Assembly: GCA_025454915.1 (NCBI GenBank)
Contig: JALONN010000007.1
Span: 124,001 to 188,000, forward strand
DNA: 64,000 bases
Source: Raineya sp.
Lineage (GTDB): Bacteria; Bacteroidota; Bacteroidia; Cytophagales; Thermonemataceae
Direction: 5' to 3'
Both the position numbers and the translations under genes were made by a program. Shown here piece by piece: positions 53,034-61,761 of the stretch. Each line of letters starts with the position of its first letter. The stretch's first letter is position 1. The notes under the pieces are model-generated. The model ran no database searches. It worked only from the letters and a program-made list of their open reading frames with translations, and was not told where the DNA came from.

Positions 53034-53912
53034 ATGAAAGTAACAGGAGTATCATTTATTAGAAATGCAATAAAATATGATTATCCAATTGTAGAAGCTA
53101 TTTTGTCAATTTTACCTATATGTGATGAATTTGTAGTAGCTGTTGGAAACTCCGATGATGATACTTTAAATCTGATTCAGAATATTGATCCTCAAAAAAT
53201 TAAAATTCTACAAACCACATGGAACGATAATTTTAGGGCAGGAGGAAAAGTACTGGCAGATGAAACCAACAAAGCTTTAAGAGGAGTATCTAAAGATACA
53301 GACTGGGTTTTTTATATTCAGGGAGATGAGGTTGTTCACGAAAAATATTTGTCAACCATCCAAAAAGCTATGCAAGATAATTTAGATAATAAAATGATAG
53401 ATGGGCTGTTATTTAAGTATTTACATTTTTATGGTTCTTATGATTATGTTGGGGATTCTTATCAATGGTATCGTAGAGAAATCAGAATAATAAGAAATGA
53501 CGAAAATATCTATTCTTACAAAGATGCACAAGGTTTCCGAATGGGTGATGACAAAAAACTAAAAGTTAAGTTGATAGATGCATATATTTATCATTATGGA
53601 TGGGTGAAAGAACCCAAAGCTATGCAACAAAAACAAGAAAATTTTAATAAATATTGGCATGATGATGAATGGATGAGCCAAAATATTCCCCAAAAAGATG
53701 ATTTTGATTACAGTCAGATAGATATTCTTAAAAAATTTACAGAAACCCATCCAAAAGTAATGCAAAAGCGTATTCTCTTAAAAAATTGGTATTTTGACAG
53801 AGATATGAGCTACAATAAATTGAAAATGAAGGATAAACTAAAAAAAATAGTTGAAAAAATAACAGGAGGTTACATTATTGGAGAATATAGAAATTATATT
53901 TTAAAAAAGTAA
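53034..53912 (+). CDS. Glycosyltransferase family 2-like protein
   Basis: The N-terminus ('VTGVSFIRNAIKYDYPIVEAI') and the following 'CDEFVVAVGNSDDDT', with the acidic 'IQGDEVVHEKY' near 105, fit a GT-A fold that binds a nucleotide sugar and metal. The acidic motif is DE rather than DxD. The C-terminus has no membrane segment. It is divergent from the Wzm-like permease, so a role in the exported glycan is plausible. It converges on the hybrid kinase gene with a 4-base gap. The donor sugar is unknown. Confidence 0.82.
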   Translation: MKVTGVSFIRNAIKYDYPIVEAILSILPICDEFVVAVGNSDDDTLNLIQNIDPQKIKILQTTWNDNFRAGGKVLADETNKALRGVSKDTDWVFYIQGDEVVHEKYLSTIQKAMQDNLDNKMIDGLLFKYLHFYGSYDYVGDSYQWYRREIRIIRNDENIYSYKDAQGFRMGDDKKLKVKLIDAYIYHYGWVKEPKAMQQKQENFNKYWHDDEWMSQNIPQKDDFDYSQIDILKKFTETHPKVMQKRILLKNWYFDRDMSYNKLKMKDKLKKIVEKITGGYIIGEYRNYILKK

Positions 53913-53916
53913 CTCT

Positions 53917-56382
53917 TTATGACATACCTTTCCATATTTCAAAAGTATCTGAATAAGCTAAAACAGTTTTGTCCCAAACTTTTTGCCATATAGAAAGATG
54001 AGATTCGAAGTTAAATAAATCTTTTTGTTTCAAAATTTTTTCTAAAAATTCTGTTTGTTTAGCAAATTTTTCAAATCCAACAGTTGCTGTTGAACCCTTA
54101 AGTGTATGTAAGTGTTTTTTGATATTTTCAAAATCTTGATTATCAAAATACACCATAATTTCTGCAACTAAAATATTGGTTTCATGGATACAATCCTCTA
54201 CACTATCTTTTACAAAATCAGTATCAGCAATAGCTTTTAAAGAATTCCATACATCTAAATTGATTTCCTGATTTTCAAGATTTTCTTCAGTTTTTGTAGA
54301 TTTTATTTCTGTAAAAATTTCTATTAAGTTTTCTAATTTGATAGGCTTTGCCAAATACCCGTCAAAGCCTTGCAAGAGCAGATTACTTTTATCTTCTTGC
54401 ATAGCATAAGCTGTAACAGCCACAATATAAGGTATTTGGATTGGTAGCTTTCTGATAGTTTTCATGGCTTCGATACCATTCATTTCAGGCATTTGAACAT
54501 CCATTAGAATTACGTCAAAAAATGACTTTTCAGCTAAAGCAATAGCTTTTTTTCCGCTTTCTGCTAATGTAACCTCTAAACCAAGTTTTTTTAACATTTC
54601 AGAAGCAACTTTTCGGTTAATGGCATTGTCATCCACCAATAAAACTTTTTTAGAGTCTAAAACCAAAGGCTCATGTTTTTCTTGTATAATTTTTTGAGAA
54701 TGAGTTTCTTCTACAAAACTTTTTTGAGCTTTAAAAGTAAAATAAAAAATACTACCCTTTCGCTTGTGGTTATCTTTTACTCCTATATAACCTCCCATCA
54801 TTTGGCTTAAGTTTTTGGAAATAGCAAGTCCTAAACCTGTTCCGCTTTGCGATTTGGTAAGACTATTATCTAATTGACTAAAATTTTCAAATAACATAGA
54901 TTTATCTGCATCTGAAATGCCTATTCCTGAGTCTATTACATCAATCTGAAGAAGCATTTCGTCATCCCAATTTTCTAGTATTTTTACAGAAATATGAACA
55001 TCTCCAAATTCTGTAAATTTGATAGCATTAGAAACAAGGTTTGAAATGATTTGAATGAGCCTTGTTTCATCAGCAATGATGGTTTGGGGAATGTTATCAT
55101 TGATGTCAAAGCTAAGAGTATTATTTTTATGTGTAGCCTGTGGTAAAAATAAATTATATACTTTTTCAATCATGGGGCGAACTTGCAGAGGCTTACTAAT
55201 GAGAGCCATCTTGCCTGCTTCTATTTTGGAAAGGTCTAAAATATCATTTAAAATAATCATCAGAGTTTCAGATGATTTTTTGATGGTTTGCAGGTAATCA
55301 TGTTGTGTTGGATTTAAAGGGGTATCTATCAGTAAATCAACCATTCCAATAATACCATTCATAGGTGTTCGAATCTCATGGCTCATATTTGCCAAAAAAG
55401 ATTCTTTTACTTTTAATGAATATTCTGCAAGTTCTTTGGCTTTTAAAGCTTCTTCATTAGCTTTTTTATTTTCTGTAATATCATGTGCTATTGCCGAAAC
55501 CTCATCAATACTGCCATCAGGAGAGGGAATAGGATTTAAATAAACATCTTGCCAAACTGGGTTTCCATAAATATCACGAGCCTGAATTTCAAAGTGTTGA
55601 ATCCTTCCCGAAAAGGCTTTTTTCATTTTTTCCTTCCAGAAATCAGCTAAGCCTTCTTTTTCTAAAGCTTTTCTTAGATGGTCTAAATTATAACCAATTT
55701 GTGGAACAATTCCGTATTGAATCTGAAGAGCTTTTACATAGTTTTGATTGAAAGACGTAAATTCTCTTTTCCTATTAACAGACCACATAATATGTGAACC
55801 ACTCTCGAAAATTGCCTTCAAACGAGCTGTCTGACTGGTTAACTCACTTTGTATACGAACCCTATCAGTAGCATCATACATAATACCCCTGATAGCTACG
55901 GGGATATTATCTTCATCATATCTGACACTAAGTTTACCTCTCAAATAAACTTTTTGTCCTTGTTTGTTGAGTAAGACAAGATTAAATTTTGAAGAGGTTT
56001 CTTGATGTAAAACTTTACTAAATTGTCTTAAAAAAGCAATCTTATGAGAAGGACTGAGAAGAGATTTTAAATTAATAAATGGTAAATCTTCTAATTGATA
56101 GCCTAATTTGGTAGAAAAAATCTTGTTGGCAAATAACAAATTCCCTTGAGAGCTACAGACAAATATCAAATCGTTTGAGTTGTCAAGCAAATCTTGTAAA
56201 GCAACATTCGTTTCTTGAAGCTCTGCTAATAACTCGTTGTTTGTTAGCAAATTTTTGAGGCTCTCTATTTCTCTGATAAGTTCCTCTTTTGTATAATTGT
56301 GATAAAGATGATTTTCCACAAGATTATAATTTATCAACAAATTTATAAAAAGCTGACACCTAAACAAAACAGATGATGACAC
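53917..56382 (-). CDS. Hybrid sensor histidine kinase (PAS-PAS-HisKA-HATPase-REC-Hpt)
   Basis: No membrane segment is visible, so it is probably a cytoplasmic sensor. Domain order is PAS (~60-180), PAS with PAC (~190-310), HisKA with phospho-His in 'MSHEIRTPMNGI' (~332), HATPase with 'NLVSNAIKFT' and 'GTGLGLAI', a receiver domain with Asp in 'ILMDVQMP' (~624) and a C-terminal Hpt with His in 'HLHTLKGSTA' (~758). This gives a complete phosphorelay in one chain. The listed start is a GTG that overlaps the divergent TPR start by 10 bases; a second GTG at 56319 is an alternative. No dedicated output regulator is adjacent. Confidence 0.95.
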   Translation of the reverse strand: MSSSVLFRCQLFINLLINYNLVENHLYHNYTKEELIREIESLKNLLTNNELLAELQETNVALQDLLDNSNDLIFVCSSQGNLLFANKIFSTKLGYQLEDLPFINLKSLLSPSHKIAFLRQFSKVLHQETSSKFNLVLLNKQGQKVYLRGKLSVRYDEDNIPVAIRGIMYDATDRVRIQSELTSQTARLKAIFESGSHIMWSVNRKREFTSFNQNYVKALQIQYGIVPQIGYNLDHLRKALEKEGLADFWKEKMKKAFSGRIQHFEIQARDIYGNPVWQDVYLNPIPSPDGSIDEVSAIAHDITENKKANEEALKAKELAEYSLKVKESFLANMSHEIRTPMNGIIGMVDLLIDTPLNPTQHDYLQTIKKSSETLMIILNDILDLSKIEAGKMALISKPLQVRPMIEKVYNLFLPQATHKNNTLSFDINDNIPQTIIADETRLIQIISNLVSNAIKFTEFGDVHISVKILENWDDEMLLQIDVIDSGIGISDADKSMLFENFSQLDNSLTKSQSGTGLGLAISKNLSQMMGGYIGVKDNHKRKGSIFYFTFKAQKSFVEETHSQKIIQEKHEPLVLDSKKVLLVDDNAINRKVASEMLKKLGLEVTLAESGKKAIALAEKSFFDVILMDVQMPEMNGIEAMKTIRKLPIQIPYIVAVTAYAMQEDKSNLLLQGFDGYLAKPIKLENLIEIFTEIKSTKTEENLENQEINLDVWNSLKAIADTDFVKDSVEDCIHETNILVAEIMVYFDNQDFENIKKHLHTLKGSTATVGFEKFAKQTEFLEKILKQKDLFNFESHLSIWQKVWDKTVLAYSDTFEIWKGMS

Positions 56383-56699
56383 GATTGGAGATGTTACAAC
56401 ATTGCTGCCAACAAGAACCTCAAGATCCTTTCAACTGGTATGCCTTGGCTACTGAATATAGAAAGTACAACTTAGATGAAGCATTACCCTATTATGAAAA
56501 AGTTTGGACGGATTTTCCTGAATATATAGCAAATTATTATCATTTAGCTTCCGCTTACACAGAAAAAGAGGAGATAGAAAAAGCCAAAAATGTATATGAA
56601 AAAGGCTTGAAAATTATTTCAAAAGAAAAAGAGCCAAAATTATGGCAAGAGCTTCATAATGCTTATCAAAACTTTTTGTTTGAAAACGATTTACTTTAA
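56373..56699 (+). CDS. Small TPR protein
   Basis: The 108-residue protein consists of about two to three TPR helices ('DPFNWYALATEYRKY', 'YHLASAYTEKEEIEKAKNVYEKGLK'). There is no signal peptide. ATG codons at 56373 and 56376 are both possible. It diverges from the hybrid kinase and overlaps the frame of the following gene, although the true start of that gene (56740) is 41 bases downstream. It is likely co-transcribed with the pseudokinase gene. Confidence 0.8.
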   Translation: MMTRLEMLQHCCQQEPQDPFNWYALATEYRKYNLDEALPYYEKVWTDFPEYIANYYHLASAYTEKEEIEKAKNVYEKGLKIISKEKEPKLWQELHNAYQNFLFENDLL

Positions 56700-56739
56700 T
56701 TCACAAAAAATTATTAGTTTTGCTCCAAAGAAAACAACG

Positions 56740-58017
56740 ATGAAAGCAAATTTGGTTGGCGAAAGGCTATTGAATTACGAAATAAAAAAACATTTGAGTT
56801 CTGATGATTTATTTGATTATTATGAAGCAGAACACCTTTTGTTTGATAGAAAGGTATTGGTGAAAACACTCAATGCCAATCATATAGGTAGTGCCCAAGC
56901 AAAAGAGCAATTAAAACGAGAAAGCCAAAAACTGAACTTTCAACATAATCAGACTCTATTGATTTATGATTTAATAGAGACATCTGATAATGCCTATCTT
57001 ATTACAGAAAAACCTGATAGCAAACTCACACTCAATCAGTATGTACAAAGTTTGGGTGCAATGACAGAAGATAAAGCTTTGCGTTTGTTTTCTCAAATTC
57101 TTGAAATTGTGGGAGCAGCTCATCAAATAGGTCTTATCCATCCTCAATTGAGTGCTCAAAATATCTTGATAGAAGGTAATCAGGTTAAAATAAAAGGTTT
57201 TGAAGTTCATAATACAGTTGTAGAAGAAGCTTATCAAAGCCCAGAGGATAAAAAAAATGGAACAAAAACAGTTCAAAGCAATATATATTCTTTAGGGAAA
57301 ATTCTAACTACCATGCTTGTTGGTAGTCCTGATATTCATAAAGCGAAAAAAATATCTGCGAAAACCTTAGAAGCTATCAAAGCTGCTACAGAAAACTCAG
57401 AAAGTCAGAGATTTAAAGATTGTAAAGAATTTGCTACTGCTCTTACGGAAGAAGTTTCGAAGGAAGAAGTTGAAGATCAGCATGCATTTAAACATATGCC
57501 ATTAATCATATTAGGTATAGTAGGTGCTATTTTCTCATTGTTGGTATTTACAATTGCAGATGATGATGACAGAAAAAATACATTAGCATATGATTTGTAT
57601 GATAAATCCAGAATAAGAAAGGGTTTAGATTCTGTTCAAAAAGCTAAGAGACAAGAATATTTAAAAGATAGTGCTAAAATAGCTCGTGGCAAAGCTGAAA
57701 ACCTACAAAAAATACATATTCATAAAGTTCAAAAAGGAGAAACTCTTAAAGAAATTGCAGAAATGTATAATATGAGTGCCTCACACGTCAAAGAACTCAA
57801 TGGTATGACAAATAAATCTACCCTGAGAGCTGATGCAGGATTAAGAGTTGTAATCAGGGATTTTCACAAAGTATTAGATGGTGAGGAGTTATGGCAGATT
57901 GGACAAAAATATGGAGTATCCAAATTTGAAATTTTAAGAGCCAATCAAATTGCTCCAGCCGATGAAAAAGATGAGTTTTATCCTGGTAGAGAGCTTATTA
58001 TACCCATCAAGCGATAA
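56740..58017 (+). CDS. Membrane pseudokinase with two LysM domains
   Basis: I use the ATG at 56740; the frame opens at 56659, inside the TPR gene, with a poor N-terminus. Residues ~8-235 form a protein-kinase fold with beta-3 Lys42 ('VLVKTL'), helix-C Glu61, 'QNILI' (Asn141) and an APE-like 'QSPED'. The catalytic HRD is H134-P-Q, DFG is K152-G-F, and the Gly-rich loop is missing, so it should not phosphorylate. One membrane segment (253-273) leads to two LysM domains (~328-370 and ~376-421), which bind peptidoglycan. The layout mirrors PASTA kinases such as PrkC, with LysM in place of PASTA and a dead kinase. The gene ends in a palindrome shared with hemC. Confidence 0.85.
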   Translation: MKANLVGERLLNYEIKKHLSSDDLFDYYEAEHLLFDRKVLVKTLNANHIGSAQAKEQLKRESQKLNFQHNQTLLIYDLIETSDNAYLITEKPDSKLTLNQYVQSLGAMTEDKALRLFSQILEIVGAAHQIGLIHPQLSAQNILIEGNQVKIKGFEVHNTVVEEAYQSPEDKKNGTKTVQSNIYSLGKILTTMLVGSPDIHKAKKISAKTLEAIKAATENSESQRFKDCKEFATALTEEVSKEEVEDQHAFKHMPLIILGIVGAIFSLLVFTIADDDDRKNTLAYDLYDKSRIRKGLDSVQKAKRQEYLKDSAKIARGKAENLQKIHIHKVQKGETLKEIAEMYNMSASHVKELNGMTNKSTLRADAGLRVVIRDFHKVLDGEELWQIGQKYGVSKFEILRANQIAPADEKDEFYPGRELIIPIKR

Positions 58018-58033
58018 TTTTATCGCTTGATGG
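58004..58033. terminator. Palindromic terminator made of two overlapping gene ends
   Basis: Fourteen-base perfect arms (58004-58017 and 58020-58033) are separated by two bases. Each arm encodes the final Ile-Lys-Arg and the TAA stop of one gene: the pseudokinase on the forward strand and hemC on the reverse. The hairpin probably ends both transcripts, though T-runs are short. Confidence 0.7.
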
Positions 58034-58937
58034 CTTCCAAAACTTCTTTTCCACCTAAAGCTAAAATTTCTTGGGCTAAAGAATCACCCAATTTTATAGA
58101 ATCATCTAAGGCTGAAGTCATTTCTTTTTGTATAAATTGAGTCCCATCAAGACTAATTACTCCACCATTTAAACTGATTTTTCCTTCCTGAATTGTAGCC
58201 AAAGCAAATACAGGAACGCTACAACCACCCTGCAAGGTTCTTAAAAATGATCTTTCTGCTTTTAAACAATAGGCTGTTTCTGGGTGATTAAGAGTGTTTT
58301 GGATGACACTTTTTGTCTCTTTATCCAAATTTTCTGCAACTTGTATGGCTACACTGCCTTGTCCTGCGGCTGGTGTAAATGTATTGATAGAAAGGTGTTC
58401 AACAATATAGTTATCATAGTTCATTCTATGAACACCAGCATAAGCTAAAATAATAGCATCACAAATACCACTTTCTAACTTTTGCATACGTGTTTGCAAA
58501 TTACCTCTCATTTCAATAGTCTGAATATGAGGATAAAAATGTTTGAGTGTCGCGATTCGTCTTGTAGAAGAAGTTCCTACAATAATGTTGTCTTTTAACG
58601 AAATATCTTGTTGAAAGCTAATTAAAACATCATTTACTCGTTCTCTTTCAGTAAACGCTATAATTTCTAAATCATGGGGCATCTCAGAAGGCAAATCTTT
58701 GGCACTATGTACAGCCAAATGAATATCCTGAGTTCTGAGTTGCTCTTCTAATTCTTCTGTAAAAACCCCTTTACTTCCTATTTTAGCTAAGGAACGGTCT
58801 AAAATTTTATCCCCTTTTGTTTCTATGTGTACAATTTCAGTTTGAAAGCCTGCATTTTTTAATTTTTCTTCCACATAATATGCCTGCCATAATGCTAATT
58901 TGCTACTTCTTGTGCCTATTTTTAATTTTTTTAACAT
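58020..58937 (-). CDS. hemC: Porphobilinogen deaminase (hydroxymethylbilane synthase)
   Basis: HemC joins four porphobilinogens into hydroxymethylbilane in heme synthesis. I start at the ATG at 58937 ('LKKLKIGTRSSKLALWQA', the family's usual opening); the open frame extends 8 codons further. Other landmarks are 'HSAKDLPSE', 'IVGTSSTRR', 'RGNLQTRMQKLESG' and Cys239 in 'LQGGCSVP', which holds the dipyrromethane cofactor. All are intact. It ends head-to-head with the pseudokinase gene. The next heme gene, hemD, begins at 63.6 kb. Confidence 0.97.
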   Translation of the reverse strand: MLKKLKIGTRSSKLALWQAYYVEEKLKNAGFQTEIVHIETKGDKILDRSLAKIGSKGVFTEELEEQLRTQDIHLAVHSAKDLPSEMPHDLEIIAFTERERVNDVLISFQQDISLKDNIIVGTSSTRRIATLKHFYPHIQTIEMRGNLQTRMQKLESGICDAIILAYAGVHRMNYDNYIVEHLSINTFTPAAGQGSVAIQVAENLDKETKSVIQNTLNHPETAYCLKAERSFLRTLQGGCSVPVFALATIQEGKISLNGGVISLDGTQFIQKEMTSALDDSIKLGDSLAQEILALGGKEVLEAIKR

Positions 58938-59035
58938 AATTTTATAAAAACCTAAATCCAAATTTGAAGCAAGTTACGTATATTTCTTGTACATAGAAAA
59001 CAAGAATAGTTTTATACAATTAAAAAATAAAAATT

Positions 59036-60175
59036 ATGGAAGTTGCACTTCAAAAAACACCTGCAAGCTCATTTACTAAACAAATAGTCAGTTTGGCAGC
59101 TCTAGAGGCTGCTATTACAATAGGATGGTTAGCTTATGAGAAATATCAGCCTGTATTACTCTCTAAATTTCAGTTTACAGAATTTGCATCCATATTGCTT
59201 ATTGCCCAAGGTATACTGGGAGCTATTTTTCATCCTATTTCAGGAAATTTAGCTGATAAAGCATTCAGAGAAAAAGGAACAAAGTTCCCAGTTATTATTT
59301 CAGGAGCTGCTTTTGCTGCTATTATATTTCTTTCAGTAAGTGTAGCACTCAACACAGATCCAGGTAGTGGCTTGAAGTGGATATTGCCTATCTTAGTAAC
59401 CCTTTGGCTTGCAGCAATGGCAACATTTCATAGTCCTGCCATTTCGTTGGTAGAATCTTTTACGCCTGTTCATAAATTTCCACAGGTAGCTGCTATTTTG
59501 ACTATGGTATTTGGGGTAATTTATACAATAGAACCATTTTTAATACTTATTTTAAACCAGATAGGTCTTACAGCTACTTTTATGTTAGGAGGAGCATTAG
59601 TATTGCTTACAGCATACTCTATTCGTAATATTTCGATGACTCCACCAACTGAAGAAGACAAAAAAGTATTAGAAAAAGTAGTAGTAGAGGGTTCAGAAAA
59701 GAGGGATTTATTCTTGACAGGCTTTTTTGTTGGTTTATTTAAAACCCTATTATTATTTGCAATACCTGCTGTGTGGGTACATCACCAATTCTTTGGCAAT
59801 ACTTACAAACAATTTTTTACTGATCCAGACTACCTACAATCAGGAATGTTACTTTTTTCAGCAATTATCGCTCTTCCTGCAAGTAAATTAGTGGAAAAAT
59901 GGGGACCTGCAAAATCTATTATCAATGGCTGTATTGCAGCATTTGTAATAGCTTTACCTTGTTTACTCATTAGAAACCAAACATTTTCTTTTGTCATGAT
60001 AGTTGTTATGGGTGCTGTATATAGCCTTTTGGCAATTGCATCTCTACCTTACGTTTTAAATAGAGCTAAAGCAGGTAAAGCAGGTTTAAGTATAGGTTTA
60101 TATTATGGAGGGGTTTCAGCTTCTACTGCAGTAGTTCTTTTGATGCTCTATTGGATGAAAATAAGCATAAATTAA
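59036..60175 (+). CDS. MFS-like transporter
   Basis: The 379-residue protein has about 11-12 hydrophobic segments, with a central cytoplasmic loop ('TPPTEEDKKVLEKV') between two six-helix halves. Motif-A-like residues 'GNLADKAFREKGTKFP' follow helix 2, as in the major facilitator superfamily. I cannot assign a substrate. It diverges from hemC and ends in its own terminator. Its start is placed at the first Met after the promoter-like AT-rich region. Confidence 0.8.
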   Translation: MEVALQKTPASSFTKQIVSLAALEAAITIGWLAYEKYQPVLLSKFQFTEFASILLIAQGILGAIFHPISGNLADKAFREKGTKFPVIISGAAFAAIIFLSVSVALNTDPGSGLKWILPILVTLWLAAMATFHSPAISLVESFTPVHKFPQVAAILTMVFGVIYTIEPFLILILNQIGLTATFMLGGALVLLTAYSIRNISMTPPTEEDKKVLEKVVVEGSEKRDLFLTGFFVGLFKTLLLFAIPAVWVHHQFFGNTYKQFFTDPDYLQSGMLLFSAIIALPASKLVEKWGPAKSIINGCIAAFVIALPCLLIRNQTFSFVMIVVMGAVYSLLAIASLPYVLNRAKAGKAGLSIGLYYGGVSASTAVVLLMLYWMKISIN

Positions 60176-60243
60176 GATAAAATACGAAAAGCAATCACTT
60201 TCTTATCTAAGAAATCTAAACTGTTGGATGTAAAAATATATTC

Positions 60244-60282
60244 ACAAAGAGGCATGAGATTATTCATGTCTCTTTGTTTTTT
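60244..60282 (+). terminator. Terminator downstream of the MFS gene
   Basis: A 14-bp stem with a single G-T pair (ACAAAGAGGCATGA at 60244-60257, complement at 60264-60277) and a 6-base loop is followed by a T-run. It lies about 70 bases after the MFS stop. The rest of this 247-base gap contains only the sucD promoter. Confidence 0.85.
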
Positions 60283-60349
60283 AAAAATCTGATAAACAGA
60301 TGTTAATGCTTTAAATAAAAAAAGATATGAGGTATGTCTTTTCTAAAAA

Positions 60350-60380
60350 TTTGGATAAGCTATAAAAAGATGTATTTTTG
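60350..60380 (+). promoter_or_regulatory. Bacteroidota-type promoter of sucD
   Basis: TTTG (60350-60353), 19 bases, then TATTTTTG (60373-60380) match the consensus exactly. The -7 box ends 42 bases before the sucD ATG. Confidence 0.7.
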
Positions 60381-60422
60381 TGCGTTTTAGAAAAATAGTT
60401 CATAAAAATAAAAATCATCAAC

Positions 60423-61298
60423 ATGGCTGTTTTAGTGAATAAAAATTCTCGTGTAATTGTACAAGGTTTTACAGGGTCTGAGGGTACTTTCCATGCTCAG
60501 CAAATGATTGAATATGGAACAAATGTAGTAGGAGGTGTTACACCAGGAAAAGGTGGGCAAAAACATTTAGACCGTGATGTGTTCAACACTGTAAAAGATG
60601 CTGTGGATAAGGCAGGAGCAAATGTTTCAATTATTTTTGTACCCCCTGCATTTGCAGCAGATGCAATCATGGAAGCAGCGGACGCAGGTATAGAGGTAAT
60701 CATCTGTATTACAGAAGGTATTCCTGTAAAAGATATGATGTATGCTAAAGAATACTTGAAAGGTAAAAATTCTCGTTTAATTGGTCCGAATTGCCCAGGT
60801 GTAATCACCCCAGGCGAAGCAAAAGTTGGTATCATGCCAGGTTTTGTTTTTAAGAAGGGTAGAATAGGAATTGTGTCCAAATCTGGAACACTTACCTATG
60901 AAGCAGCAGACCAAATAGCTAAAGCAGGCTTAGGAGTTTCTACTGCCATAGGTATTGGTGGTGACCCTATCATTGGAACTCCTACCAAAGATGCTGTTGA
61001 ATTGCTCATGAATGACCCTGATACAGATGCCATTGTTATGATTGGTGAAATTGGTGGAAATTATGAGGCTGTTGCTTCTGAATACATTAAATCTACGGGT
61101 AATAAGAAACCTGTTGTAGGCTTTATTGCAGGACAAACTGCACCAAAAGGAAGAAGAATGGGACATGCTGGTGCAATTGTTGGTGGTAAAGATGATACAG
61201 CTCAAGCCAAAATGGAAATTATGGCAAATTGTGGTATTCATGTAGTACACTCGCCTGCTGATATTGGTGCAACAATTCTTAAGGCTTTAGGTAAATAA
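60423..61298 (+). CDS. sucD: Succinyl-CoA synthetase alpha subunit
   Basis: SucD carries the phosphohistidine and the CoA site of the TCA-cycle enzyme that makes ATP or GTP from succinyl-CoA. The CoA-binding Rossmann start '[16 protein letters not shown]', the '[12 protein letters not shown]' loop and the phosphorylated His248 in '[12 protein letters not shown]' are present. Length 291 is standard. The beta subunit gene sucC is not adjacent, so the subunits are encoded apart. It has its own promoter and terminator as a single unit. Confidence 0.97.
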   Translation: MAVLVNKNSRVIVQGFTGSEGTFHAQQMIEYGTNVVGGVTPGKGGQKHLDRDVFNTVKDAVDKAGANVSIIFVPPAFAADAIMEAADAGIEVIICITEGIPVKDMMYAKEYLKGKNSRLIGPNCPGVITPGEAKVGIMPGFVFKKGRIGIVSKSGTLTYEAADQIAKAGLGVSTAIGIGGDPIIGTPTKDAVELLMNDPDTDAIVMIGEIGGNYEAVASEYIKSTGNKKPVVGFIAGQTAPKGRRMGHAGAIVGGKDDTAQAKMEIMANCGIHVVHSPADIGATILKALGK

Positions 61299-61315
61299 TT
61301 TTTTAAAACAGAATA

Positions 61316-61350
61316 AAAGCTCTAAAGAAAACTTTAGAGCTTTCTTTTTT
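61316..61350 (+). terminator. Terminator downstream of sucD
   Basis: A perfect 12-bp stem (AAAGCTCTAAAG at 61316-61327, complement at 61332-61343) with loop AAAA and a T-run follows the stop by 17 bases. Confidence 0.92.
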
Positions 61351-61412
61351 AAAAGGGATTTGGTCATCAAAATTTATTTCAAATTTATACGTTGTAAATT
61401 TTGTTTTTTTGC

Positions 61413-61420
61413 TATTTTTG
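61413..61420 (+). promoter_or_regulatory. Candidate -7 promoter box for clpS
   Basis: TATTTTTG matches TAnnTTTG, with TTG at 61392-61394 18 bases upstream. Transcription would begin near 61427, which favours the clpS start at 61452 over 61434. Confidence 0.5.
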
Positions 61421-61451
61421 AACTCTGATTTCAATGAACTGTGAATACAAT

Positions 61452-61739
61452 ATGAGTACCAAAACCCTAACAAATCCGTCTGTTGATGAAGAGGTAGCCT
61501 TAGACGAATTGGATTTTAAAGAGCATGAATTGGTGGTATTTAATGACGATTACAATACCTTTGACCATGTGATAGATACTCTTATCAAAATTTGCAAACA
61601 TACTCCTGAACAAGCAGAACAATGTACTTGGCTTATTCATTATAAAGGTAAATGTACAGTGAAATTTGGAACTTTTGATGACCTCGTACCCATGCGTCAA
61701 GGAATATGCGAAAGAGGCATTTCTGCTGAAATTTTTTAA
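61452..61739 (+). CDS. clpS: ATP-dependent Clp protease adaptor ClpS
   Basis: ClpS delivers N-degron proteins to ClpAP. After a disordered acidic N-terminus the core reads 'HELVVFNDDYNTFDHVIDTLIKI', with the N-degron-binding 'FNDDYNTFDHV' (Asn-Asp-Asp pocket), then 'LIHYKGKCTV', where His-Tyr-Lys-Gly matches the family core. Length ~95 fits. I place the start at 61452; a longer frame begins at 61434, but the promoter box at 61413-61420 would leave almost no leader for it. No clpA/clpC gene is adjacent. Confidence 0.93.
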   Translation: MSTKTLTNPSVDEEVALDELDFKEHELVVFNDDYNTFDHVIDTLIKICKHTPEQAEQCTWLIHYKGKCTVKFGTFDDLVPMRQGICERGISAEIF

Positions 61740-61761
61740 AAAAATTAAAATAATTTTATCT

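Noticed and set aside
60176..60422. Largest gap considered as a site for a riboswitch or small gene
   Set aside because: A terminator (60244-60282) and the sucD promoter (60350-60380) account for it; the remaining leader is too short and AT-rich for a recognisable aptamer.
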